This document shows, piece after piece, positions 29,216 through 36,686 of a stretch of 64,000 nucleotides of DNA (the stretch's first letter is position 1; each line of letters begins with the position of its first letter). A program made the position numbers and the translations under genes. Origin of the DNA: Hominimerdicola alba (GTDB lineage: Bacteria > Bacillota > Clostridia > Oscillospirales > Ruminococcaceae). The stretch is taken from the NCBI RefSeq assembly GCF_900109655.1, contig NZ_FOAT01000004.1:186001-250000 (forward strand). Reading direction: 5' to 3'. Under the pieces are notes generated by a model. The model worked only from the letters and a program-made list of their open reading frames with translations, was not told where the DNA came from and did no database searches.

Positions 29216-29280
29216 ATTATAACATATAATCCGAATGCTGACAATAACATATACGGTCATTTAGCTAACATTTTCGGTCA
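29216..29280 (-). promoter_or_regulatory. GH43 promoter with AraC-type direct repeats
   Basis: Minus-strand TTGTCA (29239-29244), 17-base spacer, TATAAT (29216-29221). Two copies of TGACCG-N3-ATGTTA lie at 29266-29280 and 29245-29259, offset by exactly 21 bases; the inner copy abuts the -35 box. This is the layout of AraC-family activator half-sites. Confidence 0.72.
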
Positions 29281-29345
29281 AAAAACGTCATCGGCAAGAC
29301 TTGTATTCGTTTATTTTTTTGATTTCATATTTTTTTAATTTAAAC

Positions 29346-29384
29346 AAAAATGCCCCGTTTTGCGCACACAGCACAAAACGGGGC
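29346..29384 (-). terminator. Terminator of the sensor/GGDEF gene
   Basis: GCCCCGTTTTG (29352-29362) pairs with CAAAACGGGGC (29374-29384); on the minus strand ATTTTTGTTT follows. Confidence 0.85.
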
Positions 29385-29393
29385 TGATCATGA

Positions 29394-31343
29394 CTAACGG
29401 ATATCAACCTTGTGATCGTTCATCTTTCTGAGTATTTTATGGTAATACATAGCTTCGTCAGCTTCAAGTATCAGGCTGTCAAGACGTACCTCCTCGGTCA
29501 ATCGGCTCAATGCTACGCCGATGCTGGCAGTCACTGAATATGGCTTCTGTAATTTGTCCGTATACTTTTTCAACGCCTGATAGAACCGCTCCTTCTTCAT
29601 ATCCAGAACGATATCATCATAGGGTCCGATGCCGATGATGTAGAACTCATCTCCTCCCGCACGTACACAAAGCTCGTGTTCGTCCGTTATCGAAGCTGCC
29701 ACATCTCCGATAGTTTTGATGGCATCGTCACCCTCCTGATGTCCGAAGTTGTCGTTTATGTATTTCAGACGATCCATATCGATAACGCAGACAAAAAGCT
29801 TATCATCGGGAGCGGCATCTCTCCGCATTTTCTCAAACTCACTGTGCATTCCTCTGCGGTTGAGAAGTCCCGTCATCTTATCATGGAATGACATATCCAC
29901 AAAATGATGCTTTGAGCGCACCATTTCAAGGGCGTTGTTTGCAAATCTAAGCCAGTTGCGGTAAACAAGATTGATCTTTTCCTTTTCCGAAAGCTTTCTT
30001 TGCAGCACAGAGTATCCGAGAGTATTATCGCCGAAGTGCATGGGCGAAAAATAATAAACATAGGGAACGTCACTGTCTTCAAACATTCCCGGAAGCATCT
30101 CCTTTGTACTGAACACCTTTGCTTCGGTGTTGGAACAAAGATCGCCGCGGCAATCTTTCGATCTGCGCATGACAAGCTTCATTCTGTCGGTATAGCCTTT
30201 CTTGTCCTTTTCGTACATATCCAGCCAATCCTCGCACATACACAGGTAAAAATTCTCATAAGGGAAAAGAATGTACGCCGCATCATAGAGATTGCTTATA
30301 CATTCATCGGGTGTCTGCGATGCAGTCAGCTTTTCAGGTATATAGCTCTCCATTAGCATACCGATGTCGATATTATCACTGAACAGATCCGTTGAGTAGT
30401 TTTTTGAGATAAAGTACATGGATGATTTTACCATATCCAGTGTTTTTTCGATATCGGGCTTGCAGCCGCAGCTTTTGCCAAGATGAAGCATATTAGCAAG
30501 ATCCGGCTTGAATGGTATTATCTCCTTATCGGGTTCGATCTCAGCGGTTATAATGTCAACTGCATCAGCAGCACATTTTGCAAAGTTCGATTCTATAGTG
30601 GTGAGGGATATACTGTTAAGGAGCGCTTCATGAGTTGCTTCAAACCCAAACACACGGATATCTTCGGGAACTCTGACATCGTTGACACGAAGTTCCTCCA
30701 TAAGCCCGAGAGCCATATGATCGCTGGAAGCTATAACAGCATCGGGCATGGATATTTTTCCCGATAATATATCATCAGCCAGTTTCTGACCGCTGAAATA
30801 CCAGAAATCACCGTAGATGATATGTTCGTCCCTGACCTGTATCCCCAGCTTTGAAAGCTCGTCCAGCATGACAGCAAGGCGTGATTCAGCTTCGGGATTT
30901 CCCTTTTGTCCCGTCAGCAGACATATCTCTTTGCAGCCGTGTACATTTACAGCATGGCGGCAGAGTTCACGGAACATAAGGTCATTATCGCTTCTGACCA
31001 TTCTGATATCACCGATAGGGATACCTACTCCCACCACAGGAGCATCCGTCTGTTCTCTTATCCTTTGGCAGATCATCTCGGCATTCTCGAACCTGTTCTG
31101 CAGCACAAGGCTTATTACATCAATAACTATCCCGTCAAATCTTGAAAAATCAGGAAGATCATATATAGTCATCTCGCCCTCAACATATTCTCTGAAAAAG
31201 AAATCCGGCGCTGTCATCGCAGAAAATACAGCCACATTGTAACCGTATTTTTCACACTGTTCAAATATACCTGATGCAAGTCTGTTGGCGTGTACCGATT
31301 CCGGAACAGCAGTCAGAAAACATATAGTTTTACGTTCGGACAT
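29394..31343 (-). CDS. LacI-type sugar-sensor / GGDEF fusion (predicted ligand-controlled diguanylate cyclase)
   Basis: 649 residues, no signal peptide, so cytoplasmic. The first about 280 residues have the periplasmic-binding-protein/LacI sensor fold: RFDGIVID, PVVGVGIPIG, ICLLTGQKGNPEAESR, DAVIASSDHMALGLMEEL and VPEDIRVFGFEATHEA. The LacI DNA-binding helix-turn-helix is missing. A conserved KSCGCKPD follows, then an unassigned region (about 300-480) of GAF-like character, and a GGDEF domain (about 485-649) with an intact RAGGDEF and DRLKYINDNFGH. It would sense a sugar in the cytoplasm and make c-di-GMP. A paralogue with the same architecture is at 50122-51972. Preceded by its own promoter and a leader hairpin. 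Confidence 0.88.
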   Translation of the reverse strand: MSERKTICFLTAVPESVHANRLASGIFEQCEKYGYNVAVFSAMTAPDFFFREYVEGEMTIYDLPDFSRFDGIVIDVISLVLQNRFENAEMICQRIREQTDAPVVGVGIPIGDIRMVRSDNDLMFRELCRHAVNVHGCKEICLLTGQKGNPEAESRLAVMLDELSKLGIQVRDEHIIYGDFWYFSGQKLADDILSGKISMPDAVIASSDHMALGLMEELRVNDVRVPEDIRVFGFEATHEALLNSISLTTIESNFAKCAADAVDIITAEIEPDKEIIPFKPDLANMLHLGKSCGCKPDIEKTLDMVKSSMYFISKNYSTDLFSDNIDIGMLMESYIPEKLTASQTPDECISNLYDAAYILFPYENFYLCMCEDWLDMYEKDKKGYTDRMKLVMRRSKDCRGDLCSNTEAKVFSTKEMLPGMFEDSDVPYVYYFSPMHFGDNTLGYSVLQRKLSEKEKINLVYRNWLRFANNALEMVRSKHHFVDMSFHDKMTGLLNRRGMHSEFEKMRRDAAPDDKLFVCVIDMDRLKYINDNFGHQEGDDAIKTIGDVAASITDEHELCVRAGGDEFYIIGIGPYDDIVLDMKKERFYQALKKYTDKLQKPYSVTASIGVALSRLTEEVRLDSLILEADEAMYYHKILRKMNDHKVDIR

Positions 31344-31367
31344 ATCATCACCCCTTTCATATCCTGT

Positions 31368-31392
31368 AAGCCACGGGCATGACCCGATGCTT
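31368..31392 (-). other. Short leader hairpin of the sensor/GGDEF gene
   Basis: AAGC (31368-31371) pairs with GCTT and ACGGG/CCCG form the inner stem. It lies between the promoter and the ribosome site. Function unknown. Confidence 0.35.
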
Positions 31393-31428
31393 CACAGAAC
31401 TATTTACAGCAACTGTTTCTATTAAATA

Positions 31429-31457
31429 ATTATACAGCATAAAGCAATTAATGTCAA
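31429..31457 (-). promoter_or_regulatory. Promoter of the 29394-31343 sensor/GGDEF gene
   Basis: TTGACA (31452-31457), 17-base spacer, TATAAT (31429-31434) on the minus strand, leaving a leader of about 80 bases. Confidence 0.8.
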
Positions 31458-31616
31458 TATAAAAATTGTGAAAAACTTACATTTCCAGAAAAATATATTT
31501 TTTAATTAACGGATATGGTGCACAAAATCACACAGCTTTTTTATCCCTTAATTAAGGATATTCAAGTTATTCGATGATTGTTTACAAATATAAAAGTCTA
31601 CTACTTGTATAATCTA

Positions 31617-31645
31617 TTGACAAAGCTGTAAAAATTCGGTATAAT
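31617..31645 (+). promoter_or_regulatory. Promoter of folT-folC
   Basis: TTGACA (31617-31622), 17-base spacer, TATAAT (31640-31645), just upstream of the THF riboswitch. Confidence 0.85.
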
Positions 31646-31675
31646 ATACACGCAGTTCAAACTGCAACTAGTTTT

Positions 31676-31786
31676 GAAGAGTAAAATTACGTTCGTTAAG
31701 TGTTGACTGAACGGGGAGTTGTCAGTCAAACGAAAAGCCGTGCAGATGATCTGCGGGCTTGCGGTTCGTATTTTGCATCCCGCTTC
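31676..31786 (+). ncRNA. Tetrahydrofolate (THF) riboswitch
   Basis: The region contains the THF-class core: GAAGAGTA at the 5' side, CGTTAAGTGTTGACTGAACG, GGGGAGTTGTCAGTC, AAACGAAAAGC, and the 3' GCATCCCGCTTC closing P1. The order and spacing follow the class, and the downstream genes are a folate transporter and folylpolyglutamate synthase, its known targets. A short GGCAG/CTGCC hairpin at 31812-31826 may be part of the expression platform; translation control is also possible. Confidence 0.9.
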
Positions 31787-31874
31787 ATAGGACAATAGAC
31801 AAAAGACTCATGGCAGTATATCTGCCTATACGCCTTCTTTTCTGTCGTATGATGTGGAAAAGGAGGTTATTTTT

Positions 31875-32462
31875 ATGCAGACAAACAATTCAGCAGCAAG
31901 AAACAACATCAGGGTATTCGGAACTGTAGCTGTTATGACAGCTTCGGCGATACTCGCAACCCTCAGTATCATACTGGGCAAGTTTCTCTCTATACCTGTG
32001 GGAAACAGCATACGCATAGGATTTGAGAATCTTCCTATCGTAATTGCATCTATCTTCTTCGGTCCTGTGATAGGCGCGACAACAGCAGTCGTTGCGGATA
32101 TCGTAGGCTGTATACTTCACTGTTATGCTATCAATCCCATAATAACTCTGGGCGCACTGTGCATCGGTCTTATCTCGGGTTTGGTTTACGGACAGATAGC
32201 TAAAAATGACGCAGAATACATAAGCACAGACAGAGGAATGCACTGGGTCAAGATATTCATAAGCGTTATCTCAGCTTATGCTGTCGGTTCAATGGTCATA
32301 AAGTCGCTGGGACTGTATATTGCATACGGTACACCTCTCCAGACCATAGTTTTCCGTGTTATCACCGCATCTATCAGTGCAGTTGTCGATACGACAATAA
32401 TCTGGGGACTTATACAGAATAAAGGTCTTATGAGAACACTGGGCAGGATAACAAAGCGATGA
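31875..32462 (+). CDS. folT: Folate ECF transporter S component
   Basis: A 195-residue membrane protein with about five or six hydrophobic segments, the substrate-binding subunit for folate import with a shared ECF energising module (not in this window). Family signs include IRIGFENLPIVIASIFFGP and a GAxxAVVADIVG motif. The frame is open upstream, but GGAGG lies 8 bases before the ATG at 31875, which was chosen. It follows the THF riboswitch and overlaps folC by 4 bases. Confidence 0.93.
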   Translation: MQTNNSAARNNIRVFGTVAVMTASAILATLSIILGKFLSIPVGNSIRIGFENLPIVIASIFFGPVIGATTAVVADIVGCILHCYAINPIITLGALCIGLISGLVYGQIAKNDAEYISTDRGMHWVKIFISVISAYAVGSMVIKSLGLYIAYGTPLQTIVFRVITASISAVVDTTIIWGLIQNKGLMRTLGRITKR

Positions 32463-33730
32463 TGTACGAAGAAGCACTTGATTATTTGAAGACCGCTGCT
32501 TCACGTGGCAGTGTACTGGGGCTTGAACGTATAAAAGAACTCCTGCGTCTGCTTGGCGAACCTCAGGAAAAGCTGAAGATAGTACATATCTCAGGAACCA
32601 ACGGAAAGGGCTCGTTTGTAGCCATGCTGTCATCGGTACTGCGTAGTTCGGGATACAGGACAGGCAGTTTCTGCTCACCTGCAATGACAGGCGTTACCGA
32701 CAGCTATCGTATAAACGGCGCTGAGATCTCAAAAGAACGCTTTTCCAAGCTTATCGCCACTATCAAACCAATTGCAGAATCAATGGCTGAAAAGCCCACC
32801 GAGTTTGAAGTCATAGCGGCGGCGGCATATCTGCTTTTTGTGGAAGAAGGCTGTGATATCGCTGTGGTTGAATGCGGCATGGGCGGCGACGGCGATGCTA
32901 CCAATCTTATGAGCGCTCCCCTGCTGTCCGTCATAACCAATGTTGCCCTTGACCACTGCGGATTTCTTGGCAATACCATCGCCGAGATTGCAGGACACAA
33001 AGCCGGTATAATCAAACGTGGCTGTCCCGTTTATTTCGGCGGAAGTGACAGCGATGCACTCGCTGTGATATCAAAGCACGCGGAACAGCTTGGCGCACCT
33101 CTCACACTATTTGATGACAGCCCGCTTTCAGACATAAAATACAGCCTTGATGGTATATCTTTCAACTGGAACGGAGAACGTTTCAGCGTACCACTGTGCG
33201 GCACATATCAGCGCGATAACATCGTCAACATTATGCGCTGTGTAGATATACTGCGAAATTCAGGCTTGATGATCAGCACAGACAGCCTGCGCAGAGGTCT
33301 TGCGGAGACAGTATGGAAGGGCAGGTTTGAGGTAATGCGCCGCGATCCTTATATTGTATTCGACGGTGCCCACAACCCCGATGGCATCGCTCGTGCGGCA
33401 GAAAGTATTGAAATGTACTTTCCCGACAAGGTAGTTCTGCTTATAGGCGTTATGGCGGATAAGGACTACAAACTGTATACGGATATGCTGGGCAGGTTCA
33501 TAGACAAAGTCTTCACCGTGACTCCCGACAACCCCAGAGCGCTGGATAGTGCCGCACTTGCCGATGTATTTTCTGAAAAAGGCATACCCGCCGAAAGCTT
33601 TGAAAAGCTTCCCGACGGTGTATCAGCTGCATACAGTTACGCCAAAGAAAAGGGTTTGCCTATGATGGCGCTTGGCTCGCTGTATATGTACCGCGAATTC
33701 AAGGAAGCTATGGGGCTTATCCCCGGTTAA
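32459..33730 (+). CDS. folC: Folylpolyglutamate synthase / dihydrofolate synthase
   Basis: A 423-residue cytoplasmic ligase that adds glutamate to folates (and possibly to dihydropteroate). The ATP loop is HISGTNGKGS near residue 43, with VVECGMGGDGDATN and NVALDHCG, then FEVMRRDPYIVFDGAHNPDG, all typical of FolC. It overlaps folT by 4 bases (ATGA), so translational coupling is likely, and both fall under the THF riboswitch. Folate retention by polyglutamylation fits its partner transporter. Confidence 0.95.
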   Translation: MMYEEALDYLKTAASRGSVLGLERIKELLRLLGEPQEKLKIVHISGTNGKGSFVAMLSSVLRSSGYRTGSFCSPAMTGVTDSYRINGAEISKERFSKLIATIKPIAESMAEKPTEFEVIAAAAYLLFVEEGCDIAVVECGMGGDGDATNLMSAPLLSVITNVALDHCGFLGNTIAEIAGHKAGIIKRGCPVYFGGSDSDALAVISKHAEQLGAPLTLFDDSPLSDIKYSLDGISFNWNGERFSVPLCGTYQRDNIVNIMRCVDILRNSGLMISTDSLRRGLAETVWKGRFEVMRRDPYIVFDGAHNPDGIARAAESIEMYFPDKVVLLIGVMADKDYKLYTDMLGRFIDKVFTVTPDNPRALDSAALADVFSEKGIPAESFEKLPDGVSAAYSYAKEKGLPMMALGSLYMYREFKEAMGLIPG

Positions 33731-33749
33731 TAAGTTTTCACACATAAAC

Positions 33750-33787
33750 AAAAGATCATCGGAGCTGATATTCCGATGATCTTTTTT
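33750..33787 (+). terminator. Terminator after folC
   Basis: AAAGATCATCGG pairs with CCGATGATCTTTTTT around a 10-base loop. Confidence 0.85.
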
Positions 33788-33804
33788 ATCTGCTGAAGAC
33801 CAAC

Positions 33805-33830
33805 ACAAATGTTCCACGTGGAACATTTGT
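33805..33830. other. parS centromere-like site (ParB binding)
   Basis: The core TGTTCCACGTGGAACA (33810-33825) is a perfect 16-base palindrome equal to the parS form seen in many bacteria, close to the Firmicute TGTTNCACGTGAAACA. The palindrome extends to 26 bases, with 13-base arms. It lies in a gap of under 200 bases between folC and a convergent GH43 gene. ParB would bind here to load SMC and segregate the origin region. No parA or parB gene is in this window. Confidence 0.8.
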
Positions 33831-33852
33831 ACCACAGCCAAAGCAACACAAG

Positions 33853-33890
33853 AAAAGTATCCCCTGTCACAGTGACAGAGGATACTTTTT
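33853..33890. terminator. Bidirectional terminator after parS
   Basis: AAAAGTATCC-CTGTCAC pairs with GTGACAG-GGATACTTTTT. It can end the GH43 transcript (-) and the folC side (+). Confidence 0.8.
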
Positions 33891-33905
33891 CGGGGAAATG
33901 TTAAT

Positions 33906-36113
33906 TTAGCTGAGACTCCAACTATCTACAGTTGCGTTGTTGTTGAATACGAAGTAGAGATCATTCTTGCCACTGAGGTTTATAACAGGAACAGTTATCT
34001 CCTGCATGGAAGAACCTGCGGGTATCTCTACATATGTAACAGCTGTTCCGCTTGCACTGCCTGTGCATACCTTTACGATACAGCCTGTGCTGGAAGAAGC
34101 CTTGATCGTCAGGTTCTGAGGATCACTTCCGCAGTCAACACCCTGAACGCGGTACCAGCTTCCCTTCTTAGCCTGTACCATAGAAGAAGCTCCGCTGCCG
34201 CTGATGGTGATGCCGCCCTGATGCGAGAATGTAGCTGCACGCTGAGTCTTGTATGGATCAAAGGACTTGATCTGGCTCAAACCCTTCTTAGTGCCTGTAA
34301 CAGCCTGTATAGTACCATCGGAATTGATGTTCACCTTGTCGATATGAGTGCTGCGGTATCCGCCCTTGAGTCCCATGCTGTCCTGTAAGTACTGTGCATG
34401 GTATGTCAGGTACCACTGATTGTTGAACTTGAAGAATGTGTGGTGGTTGTTTCCGCCTGTGCCGAAGAATGTACCTATGCCCTTGAATGCTTCGCCCTTG
34501 TAGGTGAAGGGGCCGAGAGGACTGCTGCTGACCATGTAGTTGATAGCGCCGCCTGTCAGACCATACTGATTTCCGCCGGTGTTGAAATTGGAGCAGTAGC
34601 TGTAATAGTACTTGCCGTTGAACTTGTGTATACCGCTGTCCTCAAAGAGATAAGGTGCATCGATGGCCTGAGGTGTACCAACGATAGAAGTCATATTATC
34701 GCCGAGCTTTACGCATCTTGCAGTCTTAGGATGAGCGTACTGTGAGTTTGGAACACCGCCGCCGAAGTACAGGTAGCCTGTGCCGTCGTCATCGACCAGT
34801 ACAGCGGGGTCAAACAGCCATTCAACGTTGCCGCAGTTAGGAGTCTGACGGGAGATCAGTGCCTTGCCGATAGGATCTTTCCAGGGACCTGTGGGGCTGT
34901 CAGCTTCCAGTACAGCTATTCCGTTGCCGCCGTTTGCGAAGTACAGGAAGAACTTCTCCTTGCCGTTGATCTTCTTATGGCAGGCAGTAGGTGCCCAGGA
35001 ATTTCCGCCCCATTTGCAGAGACCGTTAGAACCTGCTGCATTGATGAGGCCGTGATCTGTCCAGTTTACAAGGTCATCGGAAGAAATGCATCTCAGGCAG
35101 TTTATGGAACTGTACTCAATGTCCTTGACCTTGCCGTTGCTGTACAGCAGATGGTCATCTGTCATAAAGATGTATACTCTGCCGTTGTATTCCATTACTC
35201 CGGGATCTGCGCCGAAATACTGGGATATCAGAGGATTGTTCTCGTTATCCTTCTTGTAGCATCTCTCAAGATTTACATTGCCGAACTTGCCTGCCATCTC
35301 TGTGAGATCCATCTTAAATACTGTCGGGAACTTGTCTATCTTACCCATGATATAATCCTGAAGTGCGTTGATATCATCGTTGTTTACCTCACCGCTCTTG
35401 TCAACATCGGCAGCCTTTTCAGCATTCTTATCCTCGAATCCTCTTATCAAGCCGCGCTTAGCAAGAATAAGATCCATAACATCTATATCGCCGTCGAAAT
35501 TGACATCGCCTCTGCCGTCACGCTTGGGCTTTGAGGTGCTACCTGAACCGCCTACACTTACTACCTTTGCTTCGTCAATATAGAAATTGCCTGTAACATC
35601 TACAGTCTCAACATAGAGTACCATGTCGCTTGCGTCATTGGGAAGCTGGAAGCTTGGGTTTGAAAGCTCCATCCACTGTCCGCGGGAAGCTGTGCCTTGC
35701 GCTATGTGAGCGTAGTTTACAGTACCTGTCGAATCGGTATACTGAAGTGAAAGCATGAATGTCTGCTGGCTTTCACCTTCCTCGTAATCTACGTGTATGC
35801 TGAAGCTATAGCTCTGACCGGGTATGAAGTACGAAGTATCAAGAGTCTTCTGAAGACCCTGCCATGCGCTGGTACGGTCTTTTATAAGAAGTGCGTTAGT
35901 TCCTGCATAAGGATGTCTGCCGCTGAGCGTTAACTCGCCTGAACCTCTTACCTCCCAGTTATCACTGCTGTCCTCAAAGGTATCATAGTAATAATAGCTA
36001 TCCTCGGCGTTTGCTTTGATAGCAACATCTGCCGGCAATGCTGATTGTGTAAAAAGCATAGCTCCCGCTAAAGCCGCGGTAGTCAGCTTTTTAACATTCG
36101 AGCTGATTTTCAT
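33906..36113 (-). CDS. Secreted CBM22-like / dockerin / GH43 / CBM6-like enzyme
   Basis: 735 residues with a signal peptide of about 1-36. A CBM22-like module (about 40-188) shows DTFEDSSDNWEVRGSG, SAWQGLQKTL and YVETVDVTGNFYIDEA. A dockerin (about 201-262) follows, internal rather than terminal, with DVNFDGDIDV and DVDKSGEVNN. The GH43 domain (about 268-600) has the base D303 in GADPGVMEYNG, LFDPAVLVDDDG, and GGNSWAPTACHKK. A C-terminal CBM6-like sandwich (about 640-735) contains SWYRVQGVD. It likely cleaves arabinose or xylose side chains from xylan outside the cell. The start at 36113 lies behind GGAGGGGG. A convergent folC and parS site lie beyond its end. Confidence 0.9.
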   Translation of the reverse strand: MKISSNVKKLTTAALAGAMLFTQSALPADVAIKANAEDSYYYYDTFEDSSDNWEVRGSGELTLSGRHPYAGTNALLIKDRTSAWQGLQKTLDTSYFIPGQSYSFSIHVDYEEGESQQTFMLSLQYTDSTGTVNYAHIAQGTASRGQWMELSNPSFQLPNDASDMVLYVETVDVTGNFYIDEAKVVSVGGSGSTSKPKRDGRGDVNFDGDIDVMDLILAKRGLIRGFEDKNAEKAADVDKSGEVNNDDINALQDYIMGKIDKFPTVFKMDLTEMAGKFGNVNLERCYKKDNENNPLISQYFGADPGVMEYNGRVYIFMTDDHLLYSNGKVKDIEYSSINCLRCISSDDLVNWTDHGLINAAGSNGLCKWGGNSWAPTACHKKINGKEKFFLYFANGGNGIAVLEADSPTGPWKDPIGKALISRQTPNCGNVEWLFDPAVLVDDDGTGYLYFGGGVPNSQYAHPKTARCVKLGDNMTSIVGTPQAIDAPYLFEDSGIHKFNGKYYYSYCSNFNTGGNQYGLTGGAINYMVSSSPLGPFTYKGEAFKGIGTFFGTGGNNHHTFFKFNNQWYLTYHAQYLQDSMGLKGGYRSTHIDKVNINSDGTIQAVTGTKKGLSQIKSFDPYKTQRAATFSHQGGITISGSGASSMVQAKKGSWYRVQGVDCGSDPQNLTIKASSSTGCIVKVCTGSASGTAVTYVEIPAGSSMQEITVPVINLSGKNDLYFVFNNNATVDSWSLS

Positions 36114-36193
36114 GTCAATTCCCCCTCCGAATATGTATAAAAACAATTAAGAATCCCGTCACCAAATTGGCACATATTCTATTTTGTTATTTA

Positions 36194-36258
36194 ATTATAC
36201 TAAATTCATTTAAATCGGTCAACTCACATTATGAACATTTGACGTAAAATGTGGACAT
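36194..36258 (-). promoter_or_regulatory. Promoter of the GH43 gene with upstream repeats
   Basis: TTGACC (36217-36222), 17-base spacer, TATAAT (36194-36199) on the minus strand. Two related ATGTTC/ATGTCC half-sites with A+T-rich tails, offset by 20 bases, occupy 36223-36258 next to the -35 box, an AraC-type arrangement, though weaker than at 29.2 kb. Confidence 0.5.
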
Positions 36259-36595
36259 TATTTTGTTCAATTTTTTATTATTTTTATCAAAAATTAAATG
36301 TTATCACACATAACAAAACATCTTAAAAACTCCGTAACAGCTGAGTTATCCTCACTTTCATGATACACCGCGATGATAATATCTACAAATGTTAATATCT
36401 TAATATCGCATCCAATACTATTTGGAAAAAATTGTCATCAAGCTAAAAAACCTAAAGATGACAGCAGTTTTAATACTCTTTCAGGATTTAACCTATTACA
36501 GCATTTATCCTACGCTGTTTTTGAAACCGATTTCAACAAAGTCACGAAAATATAAAGCAGATATAGGTCAATTCGCGGAAAAATCTTTTTACTTA

Positions 36596-36624
36596 TTGAC
36601 AATCTTCTTATAATATTGTATAAT
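36596..36624 (+). promoter_or_regulatory. Promoter of the second GH5 gene
   Basis: TTGACA (36596-36601), 17-base spacer, TATAAT (36619-36624), about 60 bases before the ATG. Confidence 0.85.
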
Positions 36625-36686
36625 ATCACCATATTAAACTGTCTGCATTGTGTTCTGACAGGCAGATGGAGAGGGGAATGTATTTT

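Noticed and set aside
31368-31392. Leader hairpin of the sensor/GGDEF gene as a c-di-GMP riboswitch
   Set aside because: It lacks the GEMM class core sequences and is much too short.
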